From NCBI RefSeq assembly GCF_030730925.1, contig NZ_JAVAMB010000015.1:46824-110823 (forward strand): a DNA stretch of 64,000 nucleotides. Reading direction: 5' to 3'. Made by a program: the position numbers and the translations under genes. Numbering within the stretch: position 1 is the stretch's first letter; each line of letters starts with the position of its first letter. The notes under the pieces are model-generated. The model saw only the letters and a program-made list of their open reading frames with translations. It was not told the DNA's origin and did not search any database. Source of the DNA: Flavobacterium sp. DG2-3 (GTDB taxonomy: Bacteria; Bacteroidota; Bacteroidia; Flavobacteriales; Flavobacteriaceae). This document shows, piece by piece, positions 52,401 through 60,421 of this stretch.

Positions 52401-53603
52401 ATTAGAATTTAAATAACTTCCAGCTCTTCCAATTGTCGCTGGATCGTATTTGTTATTGGTATTATCAGTTGGAGAATCGATCGGTTTGTTAAAGAAGCCT
52501 GTTGGATCTGTAATAACCACAACTTCGTTATCTGGCACACCAGAAACCTGCCCTTCTCCTAAATCCTGAAGCGCAATAATATTTCTTAAGTTATTATTTG
52601 ATGTTGTAACTCTATTCTGTTTATTGGTTACCCAAACTTCAATCCTTGTCACTTGTACACGGCTGTCAATTAATGGATAATTTCGAAGAGAAGCATCGTA
52701 TTTATTTCTAAAGTATTGCGATAAGAAGAAATGTCGGTCATTATCGTAATCTAATGCAAACAAATCGAAGTTCTGTACTGTTCCTCCACCTTCTGCGACT
52801 ATACTTTTGGTTTGAGACTTCTGTTCTGAGAAAACTCCAGTAACTGTAGTCTTTCCAAATTGCAGCTGCGCTTTGACCCCAAATAAACTTTGTGCACCTC
52901 GAATCAAGGTACTATTTAAAGGCATGCTTACGTTACCCACCTCAACTTTCTGAACAATATCATCTTCTGAAGGCGTGTAAGCTAGTTTAAATAAATTCTG
53001 AAAAGCAAATGTAGATTGCGTATCGTAATTGGCGTTTACTTCTAAACGTGTTCCAATTTTTCCCATTAAACTCATACTGATTCTCTGATCGAAATCAAAA
53101 GTCAAGCTGGATCTGTTTCTTGGTGAAAATGATGGATTGTCTTGTTTGGTGTAGCGCATTCCCAAGTCCATCTCAACTGACCCTGTGGGCTTTACATCTA
53201 TTGTATTACTACCAAAAATACTTTCGAATAAGCTAGAATTGATATAATATCTTGGCAATAAATCTTTTTTGGCTGCTTCTGCGCCGGCTTTTTTACCGTC
53301 AATGGCATCCATTTTTTGTCTAAAATAATTCCTTCTGGATTCTTTTAGGACTAGATCTTCGTATTCTCGCGGAGTTAAAATTAAAGGGTAATTGATAGAG
53401 AAACCATCAACTGAATTGGTGTAAATATAACGATCGGTAATAGGATCGTATCTATAGGCAGAGAGTACGCTTGGAGGATCTTCAAGCTCTATTTTACCTA
53501 CAGAAAACTGAGTTTTAGTTGTATCTTGTGCTGCCGGTGTGACCTGTGCCCGCAAAACATTACCGCAGAGTAATACCAGCAACAAAATACAAATTTTACG
53601 CAT
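46404..53603 (-). CDS. sprA: Type IX secretion translocon SprA (Sov)
   Basis: SprA is the giant outer-membrane barrel that forms the T9SS protein-conducting channel; it is needed for gliding-adhesin and enzyme secretion. The 2399-residue protein has a signal peptide (MRKICILLLVLLCGNVLRAQ), repeated SprA N-terminal domains, and strand-rich sequence up to the closing GFTLRYNFGN. Length and the lack of any other domain fit the family, which is about 2,300-2,500 residues. It is flanked upstream by ruvA (25-bp gap) and downstream by gcvH; remB lies 9 kb away on the same strand. It is by far the largest complete gene in the window. Confidence 0.95.
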   Translation of the reverse strand: MRKICILLLVLLCGNVLRAQVTPAAQDTTKTQFSVGKIELEDPPSVLSAYRYDPITDRYIYTNSVDGFSINYPLILTPREYEDLVLKESRRNYFRQKMDAIDGKKAGAEAAKKDLLPRYYINSSLFESIFGSNTIDVKPTGSVEMDLGMRYTKQDNPSFSPRNRSSLTFDFDQRISMSLMGKIGTRLEVNANYDTQSTFAFQNLFKLAYTPSEDDIVQKVEVGNVSMPLNSTLIRGAQSLFGVKAQLQFGKTTVTGVFSEQKSQTKSIVAEGGGTVQNFDLFALDYDNDRHFFLSQYFRNKYDASLRNYPLIDSRVQVTRIEVWVTNKQNRVTTSNNNLRNIIALQDLGEGQVSGVPDNEVVVITDPTGFFNKPIDSPTDNTNNKYDPATIGRAGSYLNSNIREIVTAKSGFNNTNVNEGTDYSVLENARKLTTNEFTFNPQLGYISLQQRLANDEILAVAFEYTVGGQTYQVGEFGSDGVDATVVTGNNNANQAIVTQSLVLKMLKSSLTNVQNPVWNLMMKNVYQIPQAYQIKQEDFRLNILYTDPSPINYITPVQGSTFPPNPAPDDKVEQTPLLNVFNLDRLNYNNDPQTGGDGFFDYVPGVTVDVQNARIIFTTKEPFGELLFRKLNTNSGESYNDPTTYNPNQRKYVFRNMYRNTQAGALQDSDKNKFLLRGKYKSSGSNGIPIGAFNVPQGSVVVTAAGRVLVEGIDYSVDYQLGRVQILDPSLQASNTPIEVSLENNSIFGQQTRRFMGFNVEHKISEKFVVGGTFLKMTERPFTQKSSYGQESVNNTIFGFNGNYATEVPFLTRLANKLPNIDTDVPSNLSIRGEVAFLKPDAPKASDFEGEATIYIDDFEGTQTTIDMRSAYAWSLASTPFITSATDNTFNASSNTLEYGFKRAKLAWYTIDPIFYTSKPSGISNDDLSLNTTRRIYSRELYPNTDIAQGQIQVINTLDLTYYPSDRGPYNNNPNFGASSPSSNFGGIMRALNSTNFEQGNVEYIQFWVLDPYVGNGQAPGTNSGKIYFNLGEVSEDVLKDGRKQYENGLGPDQIMVNPQPIWGDVPASQSLIYAFDTNADNRKNQDVGLDGLPDAKEGSIYTNYAGEEDPAADNYKYFLNTDGGVLNRYKKYNGTEGNSAVSVDDPNRGSTTLPDVEDINRDNTMSTINAYYEYSIDVRPGMQVGENYITDIREVQNVELPNGGSTNARWIQFKIPVSKPQNTIGNISDFRSIRFMRMFMTGFNDQMTVRFGALDLVRGEWRKYTGTLDANDTDPDNDGTQFDVAAVNIQENGTKCPVNYVIPPGVQREQLYNNNTIINQNEQSLAVRIGGNGLEYQDSRAVFKNVSVDMRQYKKLKMFLHAESLPNEMPLLDDEMIGFIRFGNDFTQNFYQVEIPLKVTRTGGSCTISADQVWLEENNIDLVLSLLTRMKILGMNIDINSPKRDINGIYYPDRDPDVEGGDQDGKLTLGIKGNPNFGLVRNLMVGVKSAANHKDIMGEVWFNELRMSDLENKGGMAALLNVDTNMADLMTLSASGKKSTIGFGSLEQGANERDREDIQQYNIVTNINLGKLLPPKWGINLPFNYAIGEEVITPEYDPFNQDIKLDQLIAETTDPAEKDNIRTRAVDYTKRKSINFIGVRKDRAPEQKPHVYDVENFTFSQSYNQVERHDYEVESYDDEQSNTSVNYAYTFQPKEVVPFKQTKFMKTSDYWKLLSDFNINYLPSNVSFNTNILRQSNRQQYRQVDVEGIGLDPLYRRNFAFNYQYGFGFNLTKSLKLNYTAASNNIVRNFLNDDNTPKEDFNIWDDYFDIGIPNQHLQQLVLNYDIPINKIPIFSFVKATYSYTADYNWQRSSTALSQYVDESGVSWDLGNTVQNANSNTLSTTLNMNTLYKYLGLVPGGKPAKAKPAAPPKPGEKIVNTAKPVTSSNPFYDGLIGVLTSVKNVQINYTKNSGTVLPGYIPGVGFFGTSKPSLGFVFGSQDDVRFEAAKNGWLTSYQNFNQNFTQVSNKLLKVTANVDLLPDLKIDLAMDRAYSENSSEQYSVDQSTGEYIPLSPYTYGMFSISTVLIKTAFSTSTETVSSAFDDFRSNRLVIANRLAEQHYGGGPIPRYGDAENPIPAETDPNYKIYVANEGYPIGFSKSNQAVLLPSFMAAYTGANASSSSTSIFRSFPIPNWNVKYNGLMRYKYFKDHFRRFSLQHNYRASYTISQFRSNFDYLENPLGQDVNTNFFNKTIMSNVNLVEQFSPLLRVDFELKNSFRLLTEVKKDRALSMSFDNNLLTEVRGVEYVVGVGYRFKDVIISSRLADNPTGIIKSDINIKADFSYRNNETLVRYLDYDNNQLAAGQNIWTLKLTADYAFSKNLTAIFYYDHSFSKAVISTSFPLTNIRSGFTLRYNFGN

Positions 53604-53628
53604 AGAATTCTTTTATATAAAATGAAAT

Positions 53629-54210
53629 TTATAAGCTTTTTAAAGCCTTTTTGATAATTGTTTCAACAGTAGCTTCAGGATCTTCTTTTACGATTTTTTC
53701 CACTACTTTTTCAGAAGCTTTTCGGACAAAACCTAACACTTCTAGAGCAGATAACGCTTCATCTCGGTTTCTATTGTTTTGAACAGCAAAAACTTCATCT
53801 ATATCGTACAATTTAACAACTTTTTCCTTTAAATCAAGTATAACCCTTTGTGCTGTTTTGTTCCCAATCCCTTTGATAGACTGGATTACACCAACATCTC
53901 CAGATGCAATGGCATTTATAATTTGCTTTGGTTCAATTGACGAAAGCATTGTTCTTGCGATTCCAGCTCCGATTCCTGAAACAGAAAGCAGCATTCTAAA
54001 AATTTCACGTTCCGATTTCTCGGCAAAACCGTATAAAGTATGCGCATCTTCTTTAATTTGAAGATGCGTATACAATTTTATATTTTCAGAATTTGGAATT
54101 AAAGAGAAGGTATGCAGTGATATATTTACCTGATAACCAACTCCTCCACAATCAATTACAACTTCTGTAGGATTCTTTTCTACTAATCTTCCCTGCAAAT
54201 GTGCTATCAT
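53629..54210 (-). CDS. ruvA: Holliday junction branch migration protein RuvA
   Basis: RuvA binds four-way DNA junctions and recruits the RuvB motor. The 193-residue protein has the OB-fold N-domain (MIAHLQGRLVEKNPTEVVIDCGGVGYQV), two helix-hairpin-helix motifs (GIGAGIARTMLSSI and GIGNKTAQRVILDLKEK), and the C-terminal RuvB-binding helices (DEALSALEVLGFV). The size is normal. It is upstream of sprA with a 25-bp gap, so it is probably cotranscribed, as I recall in other flavobacteria. Confidence 0.95.
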   Translation of the reverse strand: MIAHLQGRLVEKNPTEVVIDCGGVGYQVNISLHTFSLIPNSENIKLYTHLQIKEDAHTLYGFAEKSEREIFRMLLSVSGIGAGIARTMLSSIEPKQIINAIASGDVGVIQSIKGIGNKTAQRVILDLKEKVVKLYDIDEVFAVQNNRNRDEALSALEVLGFVRKASEKVVEKIVKEDPEATVETIIKKALKSL

Positions 54211-54229
54211 AGATCTAATTTATTAGTAT

Positions 54230-54264
54230 CAAATATAACAAAAATGCCATAAAACTACGACAAA
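54230..54264 (-). promoter_or_regulatory. Candidate promoter for ruvA-sprA
   Basis: On the minus strand TTTG (54264-54261) and TATATTTG (54237-54230) are separated by 23 bp, at the long end of the Bacteroidetes spacing. The -7 box lies about 20 bp before the ruvA start. Confidence 0.5.
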
Positions 54265-54289
54265 TTTGTTCAATCCTTGTTAAGAACGT

Positions 54290-56581
54290 TTATTGTGTTA
54301 TTTTATTCTTTTTAATTTCTTTTTCCTGTGCATCAATTACAGCAATTGCCGCCATATTGACCATTTCTTCAACGCTTGCACCCAATTGGAAAATGTGAAC
54401 TGGTTTACCCATACCCATCATAATTGGCCCAATTGAATTCACTTTGTACAATTCTTTTAACAATTTGTACGTGATATTTGCTGATTCTAAATTAGGGAAA
54501 ACTAATGTATTTACTTTTTTTCCTGCTAATTTAGAGAATGGGAATTTCTCTTGAAGCAATTCTGGATTCAATGCAAAATCTGCTTGAATTTCTCCGTCAA
54601 CAATCATTTCTGGATGATTTTTATGCAGATAAGCTACTGCTTCTCTAACTTTTGAAGCGCTCTCGCTTGTTGAAGAACCAAAGTTTGAGAATGAAACCAT
54701 TGCAATAACAGGCTCAACACCAAACATTTTAGCCGTCTTAGCCGTCATAATGGCAATATTAACAAGGTCTTGAGCAGACGGATTAATATTGATTGCCGTG
54801 TCTGACAAGAACATTGGTCCGCGAGACGTAAGCATCATGTTAGTAGTTGCAATTAAAGATGCATTCTGTGCTTTTGGAATCAATTGCATCATTGGTTTTA
54901 CAACCGAAGGATAACTTCTTGAATGTCCTGTAACGACCGCATCAGCTTCTCCTTCATTCACCATCATTGCAGCAAAATAGTTTCTTTCGCGCATGAATTT
55001 TTCAGCATCCAATTTAGAAACGCCTCTTCTTCCTCTTGTCTCCCAGAATGATTTTGCAAACTTATCACGTCTTGCGGCTTCCTCATCCGTTTTTGGGTCG
55101 ATAATTTCTAGATCGGCATCAAAACCAAGTTCTTTTTTCAAATCTAAAATTGCTTCTTTATTTCCAAGTAAGATTGGGAATCCGATTCCGTCTTCGTACA
55201 CAATTTGAGCTGCTTTTAAAACATTCAACTGATCTGCTTCTGCGAAAACAACACGCTTAGGATTTACTTTAGCGCGGTTGGTAATCAAACGCACCATTTT
55301 ATTGTCGTTACCCATACGTTCCATAAGCTTTTCTTCATAAGCTGCCCAGTCTGTAATAGGATTTTTTGCCACTCCAGATTCCATTGCTGCTTTTGCAACC
55401 GCAGGAGCTACAACAGTGATCAATCTAGGATCGAATGGTTTAGGAATGATATATTCTTGACCAAAACCAAGTTTTGTTGCACCATAAGCTACGTTTACTT
55501 GCTCTGGAACTGGTTCTTTTGCCAAAATAGCTAAAGCTTTTACAGCCGCCATTTTCATTTCTTCGTTGATTTTTGTCGCTCTTACGTCTAGCGCACCTCT
55601 AAAAATGTAAGGAAACCCTAATACGTTATTTACCTGATTAGGAAAATCTGAACGTCCTGTCGCCATAATAACGTCTTTTCTCGTTTCTACGGCTAAATTA
55701 TAATCGATTTCCGGGTTTGGATTTGCCATTGCAAAAACAATCGGATTTTCTTTCATAGTTAATAACATTTCTGGTGAAAGAATATCACCAGAAGATAGTC
55801 CGATGAAAACATCAGCGTCTTTTACTGCTTCTGCCAACGAAATTTTTGCTCCGTCGATAGCGTATTTTAACTGTAAATCTGAAAGTGCAGGATTATCTTT
55901 TGTTAAAAGACCTTTACTATTGAACATTAAAATGTTCTCTACTTTTACTCCTAAAGAAACGTATAAATCGGTACAAGCGATTGCAGCCGAACCTGCTCCT
56001 GAAACAACCATTTTTACATCTTCCGCTTTTTTCCCAGCCAATTCAAGCGCATTGATTAAAGCTGCAGAAGAAATAATTGCCGTTCCGTGCTGATCGTCGT
56101 GCATTACCGGAATATCCAATTCTTCAATAAGTCTTCTTTCTATTTCAAAAGATTCTGGAGCTTTGATATCTTCTAAATTGATTCCTCCAAAAGTTGGAGC
56201 AATATTTTTTACAGTCTGAATAAATTCTTCTACATTTTTAGTATCGATTTCGATATCAAAAACATCAATATCAGAGAATATTTTAAACAATAAACCTTTT
56301 CCTTCCATTACTGGTTTTCCTGCTTCTGGACCAATATCTCCAAGTCCTAAAACAGCTGTACCGTTTGAAATTACGGCTACTAAATTTCCTTTTGCTGTAT
56401 ATTTATAAACGTCTTCTACGTTTTCTGCAATTGCTAAACATGGCTCTGCAACTCCTGGCGAATAGGCCAATGATAAGTCTCTCTGGGTTGCGTATTTTTT
56501 TGTTGGAACTACCTGAATTTTTCCTGGAGTTGGCTCTGCGTGGTACAGTAACGCTTCTCTTTTTTTACTCTCTTTGTTCAT
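54290..56581 (-). CDS. maeB: NADP-dependent malic enzyme with phosphotransacetylase-like domain
   Basis: A 763-residue MaeB. The malic-enzyme part (1-about 410) converts malate to pyruvate with CO2 and NADPH: motifs SPGVAEPCLAI, the catalytic/metal region MHDDQHGTAI, GAGSAAIAC (Rossmann loop) and GRSDFPNQVNNVLGFP. The C-terminal PTA-like part (about 430-755) has VVTGHSRSYPSVVKPMMQ and FPNLESANITYKLLKEL; in MaeB enzymes it is regulatory rather than acetyl-transferring. The length is that of the two-domain type. It is separated from ruvA by 79 bp containing the promoter above. Confidence 0.95.
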   Translation of the reverse strand: MNKESKKREALLYHAEPTPGKIQVVPTKKYATQRDLSLAYSPGVAEPCLAIAENVEDVYKYTAKGNLVAVISNGTAVLGLGDIGPEAGKPVMEGKGLLFKIFSDIDVFDIEIDTKNVEEFIQTVKNIAPTFGGINLEDIKAPESFEIERRLIEELDIPVMHDDQHGTAIISSAALINALELAGKKAEDVKMVVSGAGSAAIACTDLYVSLGVKVENILMFNSKGLLTKDNPALSDLQLKYAIDGAKISLAEAVKDADVFIGLSSGDILSPEMLLTMKENPIVFAMANPNPEIDYNLAVETRKDVIMATGRSDFPNQVNNVLGFPYIFRGALDVRATKINEEMKMAAVKALAILAKEPVPEQVNVAYGATKLGFGQEYIIPKPFDPRLITVVAPAVAKAAMESGVAKNPITDWAAYEEKLMERMGNDNKMVRLITNRAKVNPKRVVFAEADQLNVLKAAQIVYEDGIGFPILLGNKEAILDLKKELGFDADLEIIDPKTDEEAARRDKFAKSFWETRGRRGVSKLDAEKFMRERNYFAAMMVNEGEADAVVTGHSRSYPSVVKPMMQLIPKAQNASLIATTNMMLTSRGPMFLSDTAININPSAQDLVNIAIMTAKTAKMFGVEPVIAMVSFSNFGSSTSESASKVREAVAYLHKNHPEMIVDGEIQADFALNPELLQEKFPFSKLAGKKVNTLVFPNLESANITYKLLKELYKVNSIGPIMMGMGKPVHIFQLGASVEEMVNMAAIAVIDAQEKEIKKNKITQ

Positions 56582-56675
56582 TTTTTTAGCTTTTATTCTA
56601 GCTTACAAAGATATAAGTCTTGTTTTAAAATGGCGTCTTTTTAGCGTTTTCTTTTCCGAAAATCTATTTAGATAA

Positions 56676-56703
56676 ATAAAAAAAGTCCAATAGAAATTGG
56701 ACT
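56676..56703 (-). terminator. Terminator of the 56736 CBS gene
   Basis: AGTCCAAT (56684-56691) and ATTGGACT (56696-56703) form an 8-bp perfect stem with a 4-nt loop. On the minus strand it is followed by seven or more T. It shields maeB, transcribed in the same direction. Confidence 0.88.
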
Positions 56704-56735
56704 CGTTTTGAATTTTTATCTTTTTTAGATAACCT

Positions 56736-57161
56736 TTATTGAGAAATATAAGAATTCAAATGGTTGATTGTGTCTTTCTGAATTTCTATAATTGCCTTAA
56801 CCACATCACTGATTGAAATTATTCCAATCACTACTCCATCTTCCATGACAGGCAGGTGTCTTATTCTTTTTTCGCTCATAAGTTCCATACAATCTTCGAT
56901 ATTATTTGAAAGTTTTACTGTAAAAACATTACTTTCCATAATCTCATGAACAAAAGTTTCTTTGGAAGATTTATCCTTTAGAACAATTTTTCTGGCATAA
57001 TCTCTTTCAGACAATATTCCTTTTAGATTATTATCGTCGATAACCAAAATTGCCCCAATGTTTTTTTCTCCCATAACTTTTAACGCATCATAAACCGTTA
57101 AATTGGAGAAAATAGAATATACATTTCTTCCCTTTGCTTTAAGTATTTGATCTACAGTCAT
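56736..57161 (-). CDS. Stand-alone CBS-pair protein
   Basis: A 141-residue cytosolic protein made of two CBS domains: about 1-65 (MTVDQILKAKGRNVYSIF, ILVIDDNNLKGILSERDYARKIVL) and 75-130 (VHEIMESNVFTVKLSN, HLPVMEDGVVIGIISISDVVKAII). It has no fused enzyme domain. Such small proteins bind AMP/ATP and may sense energy state. It is monocistronic, with a terminator after it. The 279-bp gap upstream (57162-57440) contains no gene; it holds the terminator of the OmpA operon (57386-57420) and AT-rich sequence. Confidence 0.85.
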   Translation of the reverse strand: MTVDQILKAKGRNVYSIFSNLTVYDALKVMGEKNIGAILVIDDNNLKGILSERDYARKIVLKDKSSKETFVHEIMESNVFTVKLSNNIEDCMELMSEKRIRHLPVMEDGVVIGIISISDVVKAIIEIQKDTINHLNSYISQ

Positions 57162-57385
57162 AATGAAAAATTTTTAGATCAATAAAGTTATAACAAAAAG
57201 AAACACAATCTACAGCGAAATCGATTTTTTAAAAACATAACTAATTCATTTTAAATATTATACATTGAATTTTACATTTCTAAATTGATACTGTAAATAA
57301 TGAAATGATTTCGAATTGTTTTTTGATGAAAATTTGTTTTTTTAACAACCAACAAGTAACTCCTAGCGGAAGTTATTTAAAACAT

Positions 57386-57420
57386 AAAAAACCTTTTCTA
57401 AAAATCTAGAAAAGGTTTTT
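57386..57420 (-). terminator. Terminator of the adhesin-SprF-OmpA operon
   Basis: AAAAACCTTTTCTA (57387-57400) and TAGAAAAGGTTTTT (57407-57420) form a 14-bp perfect stem with a 6-nt loop. It lies 20 bp past the OmpA-gene stop on the minus strand. Confidence 0.9.
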
Positions 57421-57440
57421 CACATTGGTTGGTCATTTAT

Positions 57441-59453
57441 TTAAATTGCTACAATAATAAACTCGCTTCGTCTATTTTGCATATGCTGTTTTTCTGAACA
57501 TTTTACTCCATCGGCACATTTGTTCACTAATTGTGTTTCTCCGAAACCTTTGGCAGTTAATCTGTCTTCGCTTATTCCTTTTTGAATCAGCCACTTTTTT
57601 GTTGATTGTGCTCTTTTTTCTGAAAGAATCTGGTTGCTTTCTGAAGACGAACGGCTGTCTGTATGTGAGCGAATATCAAGTTTCATTGTTGGATATTCGT
57701 TTAAAAGATTGACCACTTTCATCAATTGTGGTTCAGATGTCTTTTTAATAGTCGCTTTACCCAAATCAAAGAAATTCATTGGAAGATTTAGCAGTTTTGC
57801 AATATCTACCCCTACTCGTATAGAACCTATTTTCACTGGACTGATAGCTACTTTTTTGATGGCTACCGTTTTTGAGGCAAGAGGTACAAACACTTTATTT
57901 AATGCAATCATTTGAGTCGTTTCTCCTTTTTCTTTAAGAATCGTTACTGCAACTTCTTTTGCATTGTAATCGTTTTTAGCAGTTCTGATTGTGTATTTTT
58001 TACCACATCTTAAATCTGAAAAAACATAGTTTCCTTTTTCATCTGTAGTGATTGTTCCGACTGGATCAAATTTTTCGTTAAACAGAGTCAGAGAAGTATT
58101 CGCTAAAATCTCGTTTGATTCTGCATCGGTAACAGTTCCTGATAAGTTTTGTTCGCAGATTAATCTTCTGGTTTCTGTAAATCTATAAATATCATCTAAA
58201 CCTTGTCCGTTTTCTCTATTTGAAGAAAAATAACCGCTTCTGCTTTTGCTGTCAATGCTGAAGGCAAAGTCATCTTGCTTACTGTTTACTGGTTCTCCTA
58301 CATTTAAGACGTCATCGTAAGTTCCGCTTGTTTTTATTCGAGAAGCAAAAATATCCAATCCGCCTAAACCTGGACGTCCGTCAGAGGCAAAATACAATTC
58401 GTTTTCTCCAGAAATAAACGGAAAAGTTTCTCTTCCTTCTGTATTAATAGCTGGCCCAAGATTTTCTGGTGTACCAAACGTACCATCTTCATTTATTGTT
58501 ACTTTGTAAATATCAGACTGCCCCAAAGTTCCTGGCATGTCTGAAGCAAAATAAAGCGTTTTTTCGTCTACACTTAAAGCTGGATGCGCCGTGCTGTACT
58601 GGTTGCTGTTGAACGGAAGTTCTGCAACATTTTTCCATTCGTTATCGATAAATTCTGCTTTGTATAATTTTAAAAGAGTAACATTTTTGTCATTGCTTCC
58701 TCTTTTTCCATCTGTAAAATTATTTCTAGTAAAATACATAGTACGTCCGTCTTTTGTAAAAATCGGACTTGACTCATTGAATTTATCTTTTTTTCTTTTT
58801 ACCAAAAGTTCTGTTTTTCCAACACTTCCGTCTGGCATTAAATCGGCGGTATAAAGTCTAGAGAAAGATCTATTTGTCCATTGAAAATTGGATTTAACAA
58901 CTCCACCTGTATCTCGTGCAGAAGTAAAAACGATTTTATTGTTGTAAATAACGCTTCCGTAATCTGAATAGCGAGAATTTACTCCGGCATCGGCAATTTG
59001 AAATCGGCCTGAGTTTTCTTTTATTTCTTCTAAATAATTTTTATCGCTTCTAATTAAATCGGCTCTTTTTTCTGATGTTGCTTTCTGATTGAATTTCTGT
59101 AAAATCTCATCAGACTTACGATAGTCTCCTGCTGATTTTAAAGATTGTCCATAGCGATATAAATATTCTGCTTCTTGGTTTGGGTTGATTACAAATAATT
59201 GTTCATACCATTTTAATGCATTTTTCAATTCTCCATTAAAATAATAGGAATTTGCCAAACGCTGAATCACGCCTTCATTTGTAGTCTGATCATTTACTAA
59301 ACTCTCGTATACTTTTATTGCATCTGCGTAAGCGTACTCTTCGTATTTTTTATCTGCATATTTGATGTTCATAGTTGTAAATGGACTTTGCGCACTTACA
59401 TTTGAAACAAAACTACACAGTAAAAAGATCAAAATTAATTTTCTAGCTTTCAT
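57441..59453 (-). CDS. OmpA-family protein with TPR and WD40-like repeats (SprD/PorE type)
   Basis: A 670-residue exported protein: signal peptide (MKARKLILIFLLCSFVSNVSAQ), a TPR region (about 25-135; YADAIKVYESLVND, ALKWYEQLF), PD40-type beta-propeller repeats (about 150-430; SSPIFTKDGRTMYFTRN, HPALSVDEKTLYFASD), a carboxypeptidase-regulatory-like domain (about 435-515), and a C-terminal OmpA peptidoglycan-binding domain (about 575-670; LDIRSHTDSRSSSESNQ, SEKRAQ, NRRSEFIIV). The order matches proteins that accompany SprF and type B CTD adhesins. It would tie the outer-membrane complex to peptidoglycan. It ends the operon; a strong terminator follows. Confidence 0.92.
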   Translation of the reverse strand: MKARKLILIFLLCSFVSNVSAQSPFTTMNIKYADKKYEEYAYADAIKVYESLVNDQTTNEGVIQRLANSYYFNGELKNALKWYEQLFVINPNQEAEYLYRYGQSLKSAGDYRKSDEILQKFNQKATSEKRADLIRSDKNYLEEIKENSGRFQIADAGVNSRYSDYGSVIYNNKIVFTSARDTGGVVKSNFQWTNRSFSRLYTADLMPDGSVGKTELLVKRKKDKFNESSPIFTKDGRTMYFTRNNFTDGKRGSNDKNVTLLKLYKAEFIDNEWKNVAELPFNSNQYSTAHPALSVDEKTLYFASDMPGTLGQSDIYKVTINEDGTFGTPENLGPAINTEGRETFPFISGENELYFASDGRPGLGGLDIFASRIKTSGTYDDVLNVGEPVNSKQDDFAFSIDSKSRSGYFSSNRENGQGLDDIYRFTETRRLICEQNLSGTVTDAESNEILANTSLTLFNEKFDPVGTITTDEKGNYVFSDLRCGKKYTIRTAKNDYNAKEVAVTILKEKGETTQMIALNKVFVPLASKTVAIKKVAISPVKIGSIRVGVDIAKLLNLPMNFFDLGKATIKKTSEPQLMKVVNLLNEYPTMKLDIRSHTDSRSSSESNQILSEKRAQSTKKWLIQKGISEDRLTAKGFGETQLVNKCADGVKCSEKQHMQNRRSEFIIVAI

Positions 59454-59461
59454 AGGTTGTA

Positions 59462-60373
59462 TTAAAAGAATCTTGGGGCTATCATTTTATTGTAATTATT
59501 AAAGAATTCGAATCTTAAGAAAATCTCATGAGATCCAGAATTGTATTTTCTCAATCGCGTCGTTTCATGATCGTAACCATAACCTATATACATTCCTTTT
59601 GTAACTTGAAATCCTGCCATTGCACTAACAGAAGCACTCCAACGATAAGCAAGTCCCAAAACAAATTTGTCGTTAAACATAAAATTTCCAGAAACATCAA
59701 CTTGCAATGGAGCTCCTTCTACCATTTTGGCCATAACAGCTGGTTTGAATTTTACGTATTCTAAACGGTCCAAATTAAATACATAACCTGCTATTAAGTA
59801 ATAGTTGATTTTATCTTTGAAAATAGCCACGTCGTCTGAATCATAACGGTTTGTTTCTATAAAATTAGGAACCGACAATCCGATGTAAGCTCTGTCTGAA
59901 TGGTAATAGATTCCGGCTCCAACATTTGGCGAAAACTTGTTTTTAAGATTCTGAAACTGCGGATCATCCTGATCTTCAAAACTTAATTTATTAATATCGA
60001 TGTTAAAAAGATTGGCTGTTCCTTTTATTCCGAAAGATAAATTCCACATTTCTGAAGTCGGAATTGTATAAGACAAATCTGCTGATAAAGTATTCTCTAC
60101 AGTTGGTCCGATTTTATCATTTACCAAAGAAACTCCAAGTCCTAAATCACTATTTGGCAAAGGTGTATTAACAGAAAATGTACTTGTTTCTGGCGCTCCA
60201 TCTAACCCAATCCATTGTGTACGATATAAACCAAAAACGCTTAAAGCTCCTCGCGAACCTGCATACGCTGGATTGACTTCGATTGTGTTGTACATATATT
60301 GTGTGTACTGCGCATCTTGCTGCGCATTTGACACAATCGAAAAAAACATAAAAACTAAAATTAATTTTTTCAT
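59462..60373 (-). CDS. PorP/SprF-family protein, partner of the adjacent adhesin
   Basis: A 303-residue PorP/SprF-family outer-membrane protein: signal peptide (MKKLILVFMFFSIVSNAQ), the hallmark start QYTQYMYNTIEVNPAYAGSRG, and barrel strands (FGLYRTQWIGLDGAPE, GLGVSLVNDKIGPT). Such proteins are required for secretion or anchoring of the type B CTD protein encoded next to them. It lies between the adhesin (48 bp upstream, containing a hairpin) and the OmpA gene (8-bp gap), a typical adhesin-sprF-ompA trio. Confidence 0.93.
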   Translation of the reverse strand: MKKLILVFMFFSIVSNAQQDAQYTQYMYNTIEVNPAYAGSRGALSVFGLYRTQWIGLDGAPETSTFSVNTPLPNSDLGLGVSLVNDKIGPTVENTLSADLSYTIPTSEMWNLSFGIKGTANLFNIDINKLSFEDQDDPQFQNLKNKFSPNVGAGIYYHSDRAYIGLSVPNFIETNRYDSDDVAIFKDKINYYLIAGYVFNLDRLEYVKFKPAVMAKMVEGAPLQVDVSGNFMFNDKFVLGLAYRWSASVSAMAGFQVTKGMYIGYGYDHETTRLRKYNSGSHEIFLRFEFFNNYNKMIAPRFF

Positions 60374-60388
60374 TTATTAAGCTTTAGA

Positions 60389-60413
60389 ACGGCTTAGTGT
60401 TTAGCTAAGCCGT
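60389..60413 (-). promoter_or_regulatory. Intercistronic hairpin between adhesin and sprF-like genes
   Basis: ACGGCTTAG (60389-60397) and CTAAGCCGT (60405-60413) form a 9-bp stem with a 7-nt loop. No T run follows on the minus strand, so it is more likely an RNA-processing or stability element than a terminator. It could set a different mRNA level for the adhesin and the downstream genes. Confidence 0.5.
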
Positions 60414-60421
60414 AATCCATT

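Noticed and set aside
46404..53603. Open frames on the plus strand inside sprA
   Set aside because: They are shadows of the long minus-strand coding sequence, with no signal sequences or recognisable domains.
57162..57440. A tRNA or small RNA in the 279-bp gap
   Set aside because: No cloverleaf or conserved block was visible apart from the operon terminator at 57386-57420.
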